DNA of 64,000 nucleotides from Gautieria morchelliformis (lineage: Eukaryota; Basidiomycota; Agaricomycetes; Gomphales; Gomphaceae): contig WHVA01000096.1 of NCBI GenBank assembly GCA_015179125.1, positions 1 to 64,000 of the forward strand, given 5' to 3'. Under the pieces are notes generated by a model that saw only the letters and a list, made by a program, of their open reading frames with translations, did no database searches and was not told the DNA's origin. This document shows, piece by piece, positions 11,305 to 22,380 of the stretch. The position numbers and the translations under genes were made by a program. Numbering within the stretch: position 1 is the first letter of the stretch; each line of letters starts with the position of its first letter.

Positions 11305-14300
11305 CTAGGTGGATACCCGCGCTTCGCGCGGGGGTGCAAGTCAAACGCCTCGGTAAGGTCAAACGCATCAGCAAGGTCAAACGCCTTGGGTAAATCAAAC
11401 TTGGGATAAGTCAAACACATTCAGATAAGAAAATTTCATTCAGATAAGTAAAACACATCTTATTGATTGAAGGTAGGTAATGTTATGACCATGCTGCTTG
11501 ACCAACTCCGGTACCTCCATGCCTCCTCTGGCTCTATTCCGCAACGTCCACACTTTGACCTTTTGATCCCCTTGTTCCTTACTATTCACCCCCTTTTGAC
11601 TCTATTCACTGGTCTTCCCTACTTGACCCTTAGCATAGCAAGTCCAGAGCATCAGGAGATCCATTTGTTCCACTATCAATTAGACCCACATTCCCCTTGT
11701 TCTTTTGCCTATTGATTGTTCTTAGTTCTACCTGGCACCCCCTTGTAGTTCCTCTTGTTCCATATTAGTTACTTACTCCATTTATCCTAGTTACTTTGCT
11801 TGCACCGGAATTGCTTACCTCTATCTTCTGACATGTTGTCTCAGCTCTTTGTATAAAACCCAGTCATGTGTGCCTCTGTTCTGCAATCAAATAATTGACT
11901 TTGATATGTGACTCCCTTTGCACTGTTTCCTGTTCTTACCACAGCAAGTACTTGCAAGGCCTCTGTCTCTCTGACCTCTGCCTTCCAACTCGATTTCTGA
12001 TATTCTTGAACCCTTACCTCTAGGTGGATACCCATGCTTCGCAGGGGGGTGTAGGTCAAACACATTGGGTAAATCAAACTTGGGATAAGTAAAACACATC
12101 TCATTGCAATTGAAAGTAGCTATAAGCAACATATCAAGATAGGTAATGTCTCTACACATGTTTGCATGTGCCCAAGTATAGTGTGCGTAGGATGTCCTCC
12201 ATGCATAGTGTGTCTCCACATGTAGTGTGTCCCCAACTACAGTGTGCATAACGTGTCCCAGATGCATAGCATGTCCCTGGTTTGTAGCATGTCATAGCGT
12301 GTCCCTAAATTATAGCATGTGTGTCCCCCATGCATAGCATGTCCACATATGTAGCATGTCCCTACATGTAGTGTGTGTAGCATCTCCCTCAAGTATAGTG
12401 TGCAAAGTGTGTCCCCCATGCATAACATGTCCCCCAAGTATAGTGTGCATAGCATGTCCTTTGTTTGTAGTGTGTCCCCCAAGTATAGCATGTGTAGAAT
12501 GTCCCTTGTTTGTAATGTTTTCCCCTGTAGTGTGTCCCTTGTTTGTACCGTGTCCCCCAAGCATAGTGTGTCCCCACATATAGTGTGCACATCCCCATGC
12601 ATAACATGCGTGTCTCCACGCATAACATGCGTGTCCCCAAGCATAGCGTGTGTGTCCCCATGGATAGCATGCTTGTCCCCATGGATAGCATGCTTGTCCC
12701 CACGCATAACATGCGTGTCCATGCATAGCATGTGTGTCCCTATGCATAGCCTGTCTGTCCCCAAGGATAGTGTGTCCCCACATGTGACATGCATGTCCCC
12801 ATGCATAGCATACATGTCCCCAAGCATAGGGTGCATGTCCCCATGCATAACATGCGTGTCTCCAAGCATAACATGCGTGTCCCCAAGCATAGCGTGTGTC
12901 CCCACGCATAACATGTGTGTCTCCATGCATAACATGAGTGTCTCCACACATAGCATGCATGTCCCCAAGCATAGCGTGCGTGTCTCCACACATAACATGC
13001 ATGTCTCCACGCATAACATGTGTATCCCCATGCATAGTGTGTGTAGCATGCCCCTCAAGTATAGCATGTGTAGCATATCCCCAAGGGCCTCAAAGTGAAG
13101 CAAGCAGAGGCTGTTACTACTTATTAAATTTTAGCAAACTCAGGGACATGTATCAATATCTATTTTGTGACATATACAGACATAAATAAAATAGTCAAGG
13201 AAACCATATTCAAGCAGCTGCTGTCATTAATTTTTAGCAAAGTCAGGATTATCTGTTTTGCGAAAAAATGTCAAGAAAATGTCCAGTACATGTAAGCTGA
13301 AGCTGTTATTAATTTTAGCAAAGTTAGGATTATCTATTTTTCGAAAAATGTCAAAAAAATGCACTGTGCATTTAACCTGGAGCTGTTGTCAATTTTCACA
13401 AAGTCAGGATAATTTATTGATATCTATTTGCGAAAAAATGTCAAAAAAGTACAGTACATTGAAGCAGAAGCTGTGATTAATGCCCAGCCAAAGCCAGAGA
13501 AGCCCAGAGACTGACAGAGAAACCCAGAGCCCAGCCAAAGCCATAGTAAGCCAGCCACCAGTATAGCCAGAGAGGAGTGGCTGGTAAGCAGCTTTACAGT
13601 AAATAAAACAATAAAACAAACCACATTTAAAAGCAGAATCTATTGTCATTAATTTTAGAGGAAACTTATTGATGTCAATTTTCGAAAAAAACCTGAAAAA
13701 TATTGATATTAAAACATTTTTTTCAGCAGTCTTTGGATGTTATTTAAATCTATTTTCGAAAAAAATCACAAAAATATAATACACATGTGACAATACTATA
13801 TGATGAAAAAAAAAAGAACCAATAAAATTACCAACACAAATAAAATACATGGCAATGCATTAACAAAAAGATAGCCAGCCTTCCAAAGCAATAGACATCC
13901 CAGCCAGCTAAAGGAGGAGACAGCAGACAAAGCAGACAGCAGCCAGCAGACAGCAGACAGCAGACAGCAGACAGAGGAGACAGCAGAGAGAGGAATCGCC
14001 GGTTGGGCAGGTTCCTGGCGTTCCCTCCTTACCGTTCGGCCTTTATACTGCGTGCGTGTGTCGTGCACGGACCACGCTCGCATATGCGCGCTCTGGTCAC
14101 GAACGGGTCACGTGACCGCTGCGCAGCGTTCTATGCTCGCGGCTGCGCCGCTCGACGCTGACCTAATTTGGAATGCAAACGGTCACGTGACCATGCTGCG
14201 CAGCGTTCTTGGCTCACGGCTGCGTCGCTCGCGTCCGATTGGCCAGCTGACTAAGGCTGACCTAAAACCTGACATAAGCTCGACGCCCACAACCCACCGA

Positions 14301-14320
14301 GCTGTTTTCATATAGTGTAA
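11305..14320 (-). mobile_element. Non-autonomous composite Helitron (f)
   Basis: Outer terminus CTAG at 11305-11308, preceded by A, with an intact CpG hairpin; inner terminus CTAG at 12020-12023 whose hairpin (cccatgcttcgcagggg) has lost pairing. A 21 bp array (about 12150-13085), AT-rich repeats, CAGACAG repeats (13910-13985), a TATA at 14042-14047 and two palindromic motifs in the 5' block (about 14104 and 14184) follow. It lies directly behind the autonomous copy 2. Confidence 0.7.
12150..13085. repeat. 21 bp minisatellite (copy f)
   Basis: The longest of the three 21 bp arrays. Open frames of up to 288 codons run through it on the minus strand with MHGDTHV-like heptads. Compositional bias and openness in several frames argue against a protein. 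Confidence 0.85.
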
Positions 14321-14499
14321 CTAGGTGGATACCCGCGCTTCGCGCGAGGGTGCAAGTCAAACGCCTCGGTAAGGTCAAACGCATCAGTAAGTCTAATGCA
14401 TCAGTAAGTCTAACACATCAGTAAGTCTAACATATCAGTAAGGTCAAGTGCATTGAGGAAAATCAAAGTAATCAATTTGCATCAAGTAGATATCAGAAA

Positions 14500-17400
14500 T
14501 CAAGGAGCTCTAAGTAATACATCTTTATATACAATGTTGGTTGTGTTCAAACCCTCCTCAAGCAAGACCTTCACTTTGTTCCAGCTTGTTCCCCTTGAAA
14601 CACCAACATACAACTGGCCATGTCCAAACACTGGATATCTCAGGTCCAGCCCAACCGTACCCAAAGACTGTCCCTGGGACTTGTTGATGGTCATTGCAAA
14701 TGCCACACGCACTGGAAACTGTCTCCTCTGCAGCACAAATGGTAATTCTCCCTCTGATGGTGAAATAGTGATCCTGGGGATGAAAGCAGTATTTCCTGCA
14801 CGTGGACCTGAGATGATCCTGACCTCCAACACTCTATTCCTCATCCTCACCAACCGCAACCTTGTCCCATTGCATAGTCCTTGCTTCTTATCCAAATTGC
14901 GCAACATCATCAGAGGCACTCCAGGCTTGACTTCCAAGTGAGCAGGAGGAAGACTGCCCATCTCTATGGAATTCAGATACTCAACAGGATACTGCTCTGC
15001 AAAGTCGGTTTCCTTGACAGAATCTGCACAGTGGAAGACCTGAGCATCACCTGGAAACTGCCTCAACACCATGGAATTGATCTCATTGACCTCAGTATTT
15101 CTGGGACAGAGGATGGCCCGCTCTAAAAAATAATTGTCCTGGGCAGGGATTGCATTGCCAATGCCAGGGTATATTTCCTGGATCAGCTCTGCAATTCCAG
15201 GGCCACAAACCATGTGAGGAGGGAGTGAGAACGTATGATCTAGTGGGAGATCCTTTCCCTGACCCACATTCTGCAGCCATTCTGCAAACCTGGCTCTGTC
15301 AGGGTCATTTCTCACCCGCATGTTCTCTGTCAGATGGAGGACCTTGATCTTTGGCCACAGATATGACTTCTGAAGGGTAGCTCCCACGATATCCTCCTTG
15401 GAGCCTTTGGGGACAATTGGGAGAGTCTGCTGAAAGTCACCTCCAAAGGCAACCGTGATGCCACCAAAGGGTCTGTCAGGCTGGTCAAGGAAATCCCTCA
15501 GTGTCCTGTCAATGGCCTCTATGGCATGGCGATGCTGCATTGCAGCCTCATCCCAAATGATGAGCCTGGCCAGTCTCAGCATATCAGCCTGGTCAGAGTT
15601 CTTTTTGATGGAGGAGAGAGAGCCCTCATGGACAGGAATTGGAATCCCAAGCATGCTGTGAGAGGTTGTCCCATTAGTGAGGATAAGTGCAGCCATTGCA
15701 GATGAGGCTACAGCAAGCACAATGAGACTCTCCGCTCTACAGGAGTGGATTAGGGTGTTCCATGTGAATGATTTCCCAGCGCCCCCTGAGCCAGTGACGA
15801 AAAACATTTGTCCGTTAGGTTTCCCCTGAGCATCTATGTCCAGTGCTGACCGTAATATCTGATCATGCGCAGACCTTTGCCCCTCATTCAGCTTGGGAAC
15901 CTCCTCATCAGCCATCTGCCTCTCTTGAACAGGGTCATAGTCCCTCTGCTCAGCTATGAACCTGTTTCCAATCAGGACCTCCCACTCGCCTACCACCCGA
16001 GGCATATCTTTAAAGCTGCTCAAGGACATTCCATTACGCTGAAGGAGTTTATCCAAGAGAAAGAGGCCAAAATCATAGACCTGATCATCCCGTGGCTCCT
16101 GGATATTGTGTCTGACTTGGAGCCGATGTCTGAGATCATCACATATGTGCTCCTTGAAGGCATCCCATAGTCTGTCAGGCTGTGAGGGAATGCAATGACC
16201 AAGGATGGTGGCAAAGAGATGTCTGAGCTGAGCACCTGTTTTCATGCCACTGGCTTCCTGGAGACACAACCTCCACTCCTGATCATCCTCCAGAAGTCCC
16301 CTGGCAAGACAGGCCTCCTTGTAAGTAGCACATTGTATGCCATCCACTGTCCTAAGCTCCTCAAAGGATCTGGCCCCCTTGACCACTGTGAGGAGAGTGC
16401 GCAAATAAAATCTCTCTCCTGATTTTGGGCTTGCAAAGTGAAGGCGTCCAATGCTATATCCCCTTTGACGTGGTGTCCATACCCTTCCCTCTTTTTGCCA
16501 GGTAAAATGCTCAGGAAAATCCACATAGAGCACATCGCGTGCATGAGGGTAGGCAGCATTGGCCTCAAAGTAAGCCATGAGCGCTGTCTTTGACCCCTCA
16601 ACCCTGTTCATGATGGTGAGCGGATCAGCATCAGGATTGAAAACGACTGATTGCTGGTCTTTTTCATGGACTGGCAGTGCCATGACTGCAGGCACCTGGG
16701 TGTGGATTTCCCGCTCCAGCAACCTCCAACAGGCCTCATGAGCACTGACATAGCGAGCGTCCAGGTACTTCTTTATCTCATCATGGTTGACACCGAACTC
16801 CATCGTGGTCCGATCGTGGCCCTTGTATAGATACTTGTGGATATACTTGACGCACCTCACACTGAAGGTGAATTCAAGGTTGATGTGACACCGGAGTTTG
16901 AGCAAGAGCAGAGGAGAGTATGGCACAACCCATCTGTTGTCCAGCATGTGACCTCTGACATTGTGCAGCCTTCCATCATTGCGACGACGATATTTTGGAT
17001 ATCCATCTACATTCACAACGGTCTCCTCACAGAATGGCTTTGGGAAGCCTTTCTTGCACTTGCCATTTTCCATGCAGGGTGCATCTGGATTCATTTGTCC
17101 ACAGGGACCATGTGTCATCAGCTCACAGACCAACTGGTAGAGGACAGGATGTGTCTCTGGATCAGGGAACTCTGCTGAAATCATAGAATCCACCTCATGT
17201 GGATGTTTGACCTTGGACTCCCTATCGAACCAGGTAAGCAGGTGCATGTGTGGGAGCCCCCTCTTCTGGAATTCAATAGTGTGAACGCGAGCGACAGTTT
17301 CTCCAAAGATCTTGTCCTTGACGATCAAGTCAATGAGGTATTTCTTTTTGAGGTGAAACACCCGCGACACCAGGTCAGGTCTGTCCTGAGCAGTTTGTCC

Positions 17401-18636
17401 AGGGAGCAACTCGGCCACTATCTCATCCCACTTTGGATTGGCAGTCATGGTAATAAATAAATCAGGGGGACCCTTCTTTGTTGCAATGGCCAGGGAGTTC
17501 TGGCAGTTTTGATTCATGTCCCGTGTACTCCCTTGAAATGTCGCAGGCAGAATGACTTTTACACCCAAGCTGTTTGCATCTCCAATGTCATTGTCCAAGC
17601 CTCCATATGAATCTACCATCTGGTTATACTGCTCAGCACGCAGAGTGTGTTGATTGGCCCTGATCCACCTCAGTCTGCTTTGCTCTGCAGCAGCCCAGGA
17701 GTCTACAATGTACTGCTGGAACAATTTGCCACCACGCAGGAGTGTTGTAGGTTCTCTCGCTCTCTGGAACAGACGATACGCATGGTACTGTATTTGGGTG
17801 ACCTGTGTCCGTCTGTTTGGATTGGGATTGGCCTGCCGAGCACGCTCTGGCTCATGATAAGGAATATCTGGTTCCCATCCCAACTCTCCCTTGGGAAAGA
17901 GCAAGACATAGTGCAGAGAGGCATAGTTTGCATTGGTATCCAATACCCTTCTGAAACGTCCACCTCTGAGCTGGACAATAATATCCCTAGGTCCAGGGTC
18001 GATGCCATCTCCAGGAAGAACGACTGCAATCTCATCTGCAGTTGGGACATTATATCTCCTAGGATCCCTGTGTGCCCTGTATGTGAGCCTTGCCTGGATG
18101 TCACCATTCTGTTCTTGAGCTCTGAGCCTCTCAGCTGCTCGTTTATATGTGCGCACATGAGGATTGCATAGCAGGAGCATTTCCTGCAAGTCTCCCATGA
18201 TAGTTGGAGACAGACGCTCATTACGATTTTTTCTCTTTGCCAAAGCCAGTGCAGGATCATATATGTAAAGCTGGGCATACTTTGGATCGTCTTCATTGTC
18301 AGGGAGGAGAGAGCCATGGAGATGATACAGTTCACCCTGTAGCTTGAGCACATATGGACCACGACCCTCCCGAAGCAAATCTTGGTCAAAGTCGGCCCCC
18401 ACAGAAGTGAATGCAAACGCAGCATTATACTGCCTGATATTCTGGCGAAATCCTTTTGCCTCAGGGTTCTGGCCTTCTAAGAGCTGTTTCAATGGCTGAG
18501 GGGGTTCTGGCAGGTCTTCCAGCTGCACCTTTCCTTCCATACAGCAATCACCAAACCTGGGCCGCACATTTGAGGATTTCTGCAGGCGTTCTGCCATCCA
18601 GTGTAATGCTCCACAGTCAGGGCAGGGAATAACCAT
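14500..18636 (-). CDS. Helitron Rep (HUH, two-tyrosine) - PIF1 helicase protein, main ORF
   Basis: A 1378-residue frame. The Helitron_like_N region comes first, then the HUH motif (GLPHMHLLTWF, about residues 460-470) and the two-tyrosine motif (KYIHKYLYKG, about 600). Together these nick and rejoin single-stranded DNA during rolling-circle transposition. The C-terminal half is a PIF1-like 5'-3' helicase: Walker A GSGGAGKS, Walker B IIWDEAAM, GGDFQQTLPIV, AMTINKSQGQSL and YVGVSRGTS. The frame ends 175 bp from the 3' terminus. No internal frameshift was seen. In the same frame an amber codon at about 18655 separates it from the N-terminal frame 18655-19422. The true protein would be about 1640 residues with that stop read as sense, as in copy 1, where the codon is CTG. 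Confidence 0.93.
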   Translation of the reverse strand: MVIPCPDCGALHWMAERLQKSSNVRPRFGDCCMEGKVQLEDLPEPPQPLKQLLEGQNPEAKGFRQNIRQYNAAFAFTSVGADFDQDLLREGRGPYVLKLQGELYHLHGSLLPDNEDDPKYAQLYIYDPALALAKRKNRNERLSPTIMGDLQEMLLLCNPHVRTYKRAAERLRAQEQNGDIQARLTYRAHRDPRRYNVPTADEIAVVLPGDGIDPGPRDIIVQLRGGRFRRVLDTNANYASLHYVLLFPKGELGWEPDIPYHEPERARQANPNPNRRTQVTQIQYHAYRLFQRAREPTTLLRGGKLFQQYIVDSWAAAEQSRLRWIRANQHTLRAEQYNQMVDSYGGLDNDIGDANSLGVKVILPATFQGSTRDMNQNCQNSLAIATKKGPPDLFITMTANPKWDEIVAELLPGQTAQDRPDLVSRVFHLKKKYLIDLIVKDKIFGETVARVHTIEFQKRGLPHMHLLTWFDRESKVKHPHEVDSMISAEFPDPETHPVLYQLVCELMTHGPCGQMNPDAPCMENGKCKKGFPKPFCEETVVNVDGYPKYRRRNDGRLHNVRGHMLDNRWVVPYSPLLLLKLRCHINLEFTFSVRCVKYIHKYLYKGHDRTTMEFGVNHDEIKKYLDARYVSAHEACWRLLEREIHTQVPAVMALPVHEKDQQSVVFNPDADPLTIMNRVEGSKTALMAYFEANAAYPHARDVLYVDFPEHFTWQKEGRVWTPRQRGYSIGRLHFASPKSGERFYLRTLLTVVKGARSFEELRTVDGIQCATYKEACLARGLLEDDQEWRLCLQEASGMKTGAQLRHLFATILGHCIPSQPDRLWDAFKEHICDDLRHRLQVRHNIQEPRDDQVYDFGLFLLDKLLQRNGMSLSSFKDMPRVVGEWEVLIGNRFIAEQRDYDPVQERQMADEEVPKLNEGQRSAHDQILRSALDIDAQGKPNGQMFFVTGSGGAGKSFTWNTLIHSCRAESLIVLAVASSAMAALILTNGTTSHSMLGIPIPVHEGSLSSIKKNSDQADMLRLARLIIWDEAAMQHRHAIEAIDRTLRDFLDQPDRPFGGITVAFGGDFQQTLPIVPKGSKEDIVGATLQKSYLWPKIKVLHLTENMRVRNDPDRARFAEWLQNVGQGKDLPLDHTFSLPPHMVCGPGIAELIQEIYPGIGNAIPAQDNYFLERAILCPRNTEVNEINSMVLRQFPGDAQVFHCADSVKETDFAEQYPVEYLNSIEMGSLPPAHLEVKPGVPLMMLRNLDKKQGLCNGTRLRLVRMRNRVLEVRIISGPRAGNTAFIPRITISPSEGELPFVLQRRQFPVRVAFAMTINKSQGQSLGTVGLDLRYPVFGHGQLYVGVSRGTSWNKVKVLLEEGLNTTNIVYKDVLLRAP

Positions 18637-18654
18637 GGGACCCAGATCATGACG

Positions 18655-19422
18655 CTACACATCTGCCTCAATTATTCTTGAGCGACCAAGTGGAATAGGA
18701 CGCTGCCGAGGGACAGGAGGACGCTGTGGAGGTGCAGGGAGGGGTTGAGGAGGCTGCTGAGGGACAGGGGGAGGCTGAGGAGGCTGCTGAGGGACAGGGG
18801 GAGGCTGAGGAGGCTGCTGAGGAGGGACAGGGAAAGGCAGGTGAGGGGGGAGCTGGGGAGCAGCGACTGGTTGAGGATTGGGAGCTGGGAGTGGATTAGC
18901 TGCAGCCTGAGCCCGCAAAGCAACCACCGCTGCAGAACCTACTACAGGAGGAGGTGGTGGTGGTTGTACAGATGCTGGCCTGTGCCTTCCCAAAGGCTGC
19001 AATGCAGCTGCCTGAGCACGCAACTGTGCAATTCCAGCAGAACCAACTATAGGACGAATAGGAGGTGGCTGTATAGGCTCCTGCCTGTATCTTCTCAAGG
19101 GTGGTGCTGCTGGGATAGCTGCTAACTGAGCACGAAGGGCTGCCACCTGCTCTCCCGGACTGGGATCAGGAGGACGTGATGGCCCAGCCACAGGTTGTTG
19201 AAAAGGATCAGCAACATCACTTCTAGGAGGAGGGTGAGGGATGGCGAAAGGCTGCGGTGGAGGGGGTGGCTGGTCCTGAGCTCTGACAGCAGCAGCAGCA
19301 AGCACACGTCCTCTACGATCATTGGGCGACGTCATACGACCTTCCCACACCTCCCTTGCCCTTTGACGCTGCTGCTGGCGATTTCTCTGTGGAGTAGATG
19401 GATCCCTGAGGAATGCAGGCAT
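18655..19422 (-). CDS. N-terminal part of the same Rep/helicase, upstream of the amber codon
   Basis: The 255-residue frame starts MPAFLRDPSTPQRN, is homologous to 7-987 throughout and ends IIEADV-stop. It is Pro/Gln/Ala-rich with tandem PPQQPPQPPPVP-like repeats (about residues 195-240) and is probably disordered. It is in the same frame as 14500-18636 with 18 bases between the stop and the next methionine. It should be read as one interrupted gene unless an intron removes the stop; no good GT..AG pair spanning the stop was noticed. Confidence 0.8.
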   Translation of the reverse strand: MPAFLRDPSTPQRNRQQQRQRAREVWEGRMTSPNDRRGRVLAAAAVRAQDQPPPPPQPFAIPHPPPRSDVADPFQQPVAGPSRPPDPSPGEQVAALRAQLAAIPAAPPLRRYRQEPIQPPPIRPIVGSAGIAQLRAQAAALQPLGRHRPASVQPPPPPPVVGSAAVVALRAQAAANPLPAPNPQPVAAPQLPPHLPFPVPPQQPPQPPPVPQQPPQPPPVPQQPPQPLPAPPQRPPVPRQRPIPLGRSRIIEADV

Positions 19423-19694
19423 AAGAGTAGAGCGACAATAAAGCTGCCAATATCAGACATACATGGCAAGCACAAATTTAAAGATATCTATTTCAAACAG
19501 AAACAGAAACAAAATTAGCCTAAAAGAGGGAAAATGATAGGAGCATGAAAACATACCCAAGGGAGAGCAGCCAGGGGGGGTATATCTGGAATGAGAGGCT
19601 AAATAAGCCTAAAAAGGCCAAATAAAACAATAACCTTTACCAGAGGGCTTGCAGAGACACTGGTCCTCATATAAATACTTAAATAGCAGATACA

Positions 19695-20340
19695 GTAGCA
19701 TCAAACTCACAGAATAGGGGAATAATGCACAGGTAGAATGGACAGCAGTGAAAGGACCAAAGTCACCTGCAAAGAGCCTAAAAAATGCCAAAAAAAGTGA
19801 AAATGTAAGAAATAAAAACAAAACAGACATTAAAAGGGCAGAAACAGCAGCATAAAACTCACCAGGAGTGGGGTATAATGCCCAGGTAAGAAGTACAGCA
19901 GTGGAAGGACCTATGTCACCTGCAAAGAGCCTAAAAAAGGCAAAAAAAAGCGAAAATATAAGAAATAAAACCAAAACAGACCTTAAAAAGGCATAAACAG
20001 TAGCATAAAGCTCACCAGGAGTGGGGTATAATGCCCAGGTAGGAAGTACAGGAGTGGAAGGACCTATGCCACCTGCAAAGAGCCTAAAAAAGGCCAAAAA
20101 AAGCGAAAATATAAGAAAATAAAAACAAAACAGACATTAAAAAGGCAGAAACAGTAGCATAAAGCTCACCAGGAGTGGGGTATAATGCCCAGGTAGGAAG
20201 TACAGGAGTGGAAGGACCTATGCCACCTGCAAAGAGCCTAAAAAAGGCCAAAAAAAGCGACATAGCCACATAAGAAACATGACAACAAAAGGCAGGTACA
20301 AAACTCACCAGAATGGCACTATAACACCCCAGTAGAATGC
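19695..20340. repeat. ~150 bp tandem repeat in the Helitron 2 leader
   Basis: Four to five units each contain 'aactcaccaggagtggggta', 'taatgcccaggtaRgaag' and 'cacctgcaaagagcct', spaced about 150-155 bp. The two central units are nearly identical. Frames through it (GPSTPVLPTWALYPTPGE-like) are repeat shadows. No gene. Confidence 0.85.
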
Positions 20341-20739
20341 TAACAGGTGGGGATGGTGGTGGTGGGAGGGAAGAATGGGCGGCAGGCTGCGCAGCTGTTC
20401 CTGCGGAGGAACGGAAGACCGATGGGTCCTCGCGAGACCGGTTCTGGACCGCAGCCAGCGCCGGACCGGTAGACCGGCGTCAACCGGTCAGGCCAGGGGC
20501 TCGCGGCTGCGCCGCTCGCGCGCTCCGCTGACAAACTGATGACCTAAAAGCTGACATAAGCTCGACGCCCACAACCCACCGAGCCGCTTTCACCTATAGG
20601 AATAGGAACTAGGTGGGTACCCGCGCGAAGCGTGGGGGTGTAGGTCAAATGCCTCAGTAAGGTCAAACGCATCAGTAAGGTCAAGTGCATTGTGGCAAAT
20701 AAAAAGCATCATGCAAATTATATCCCTGTTCATATATTA

Positions 20740-21062
20740 TCATGAATCATGTATGCCCCCCTGGAACAGCTGAACATGCAGACCTCCCTCTTGACCTCTG
20801 GGATGGCCTTCCCAGCGACTCTAGACATGAAAGTGGTAATGGTCTTGACTGAATCATCAGAGATTATAAGATTGCACCTATTGTCATAATCCACAGGTTT
20901 CAAAGCTTGTGCATTGTGAAATAGATCCAGTAGTGATCTTGGGGATCCTGAATGTTGACAATGTGGTTATATGGATATGCCAGCTGATCCTCCGGTGACA
21001 CTCTCACAGAACCAGAAACAATACCAAAATCAGAAATGGGGGAAGACCCAAAGTGCAGTTGG
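20740..21062 (-). pseudogene. Captured gene fragment (copy 2 of 3)
   Basis: Same sequence as 2049-2386 with scattered substitutions. 'gattatgacaataggYgcaa' and the surrounding coding-like stretch are kept, and the frame is open only in parts. Unknown function. Confidence 0.5.
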
Positions 21063-21063
21063 A

Positions 21064-21370
21064 TAGCATGTCCTCACACGTAGCGTGTCCTCACAGGTAG
21101 CGCGTCCCCACACATAACATGTCCTCACAGGTAGTGTGTCCTCACACATAACTTGTCCTCACAGGTAGCGTGTCCCCCCACGTAACGTGTCCTCACAGGT
21201 AGCATGTCCTCACACGTAACGTGTCCTCACAGGTGACGTGTCCCCACAGGTAGCATGTCCTCACACGTAACGTGTCCCCACAGGTAGCGTGTTCTCACAC
21301 GTAACGTGTCCTCACATGTAATGTGTCCCCACAGGTAGCGTGTCCTCACATGTAACATGTCCTCACACAT
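21064..21370. repeat. 17 bp minisatellite (copy i)
   Basis: Alternating 'cctcacaggtagcgtgt' and 'cctcacacgtaacgtgt' units, related to 2393-2690 and the reverse of 23740-24385. Confidence 0.85.
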
Positions 21371-22374
21371 ATCAGGGACATGTATCAGTATCTATTTTGT
21401 GACATATATAGGCATAAATAAAATAGCAAAAGAAACCACATTTAAGCAGCTGTTGTCATTAATTTTAGCAAAGCCTGGATAATTTATTGATATCTACCTT
21501 TTGAAAAAATGTCAGAAAATGTACAGTATATTTAACCTGAAGCTGGTATTAATTTCAGCAAAGTCAGGATAGTTCATGGATATCTATATTTATTTTTCAA
21601 AAAAAGAAAGTCAGGATAATTCATTGATATCTATATTTATTTTTCAAAAAAAGATAAAAAGAAAACACACTACATTAAAACAGAAGTTGTTATTAACTTT
21701 AGGCAAGTCAGAATAAGTTATTGATATCTATTTGCGAAAAAATATCAAAAAAATGTACAGGATATTTAAGTTGGCTATTATTAAGGTTAGCAAGTTAGGT
21801 GTATTGATAGCAATTTGCGAAAAAATATCAAAAAATATACAGGACATTGAAGCAGAAGCTGGTGTCAATTCACAGCCAAAGAAGCCCAGAGACACCCAGA
21901 GACACACAGAAAGACACCCAGAGACACACTTTTTGAAAAAAACCTGAAAAATATTGATATTAAAATGATTTTTTTCAGCAGTCTTTGGATGTTATTTAAA
22001 TCTATTTTCGAAAAAAATCACAAAAATATAATGCACATGTGACAATACTATATGATGAAAAAAAAAAGGAACCAATAAAATTACCAACACAAATAAAATA
22101 AAATACATGGCAATGCATTAAAAAAAAGATATTACCTACCAACAGATAGCCAGCCAAGCCAATAGATAGCCAGCCAGCCAAAGCAATAGACAGCCAGCCA
22201 GCTAAAGGAAGAGACAGCAGACAGAGCAGACAGAGCAGACAGAGCAGACAGCAGACAGCAGACAGCAGACAGCAGACAGCAGACAGCAGACAGCAGACAG
22301 CAGACAGAGGAGACAGCAGACAGAGGAATCGCCGGTTGGGCAAGTTCCTGGTGTTCCCTCCTTACCGTTCGGCC

Positions 22375-22380
22375 TTTATA
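22375..22380 (-). promoter_or_regulatory. TATA box of Helitron 5' block (i)
   Basis: Minus strand GGTATAAAGGCC beside a CG-repeat (gcgcgcgcg) and the 5' palindromes. The E-box palindrome at about 22440 is mutated to gtcacatgac here, while the one at about 22515 is intact. Confidence 0.4.

Larger units (their letters stand above)
14321..20608 (-). mobile_element. Autonomous Helitron copy 2
   Basis: The 3' terminus is CTAG at 14321-14324 (preceded by A) with hairpin ccgcgcttcgcgcg and the subterminal repeats 'gtctaaYRcatcagtaa'. The element carries a near-complete Rep/helicase gene (14500-19422), a 5' leader with four to five ~150 bp tandem repeats (19695-20340), and a GC-rich 5' block (20380-20535). 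It is followed on the right by the 3' terminus of copy i at 20609. Total length is about 6.3 kb, normal for fungal Helitrons. It is the only plausible source of transposition proteins for the other copies in the window, if its amber codon is suppressed or absent in relatives. Confidence 0.85.

Noticed and set aside
12237-13103. Long minus-strand ORF (288 codons) with MHGDTHVMRGD-like repeats, and similar ones at 6279-7224 and 9334-10105
   Set aside because: They arise from 21 bp satellite units that are stop-free in several frames on both strands; no independent coding signal.
18703-19422. Proline-rich Helitron N-terminus as an independent structural gene
   Set aside because: It is in frame with the Rep/helicase ORF and continuous with it in copy 1, so it is the N-terminus of the same protein.
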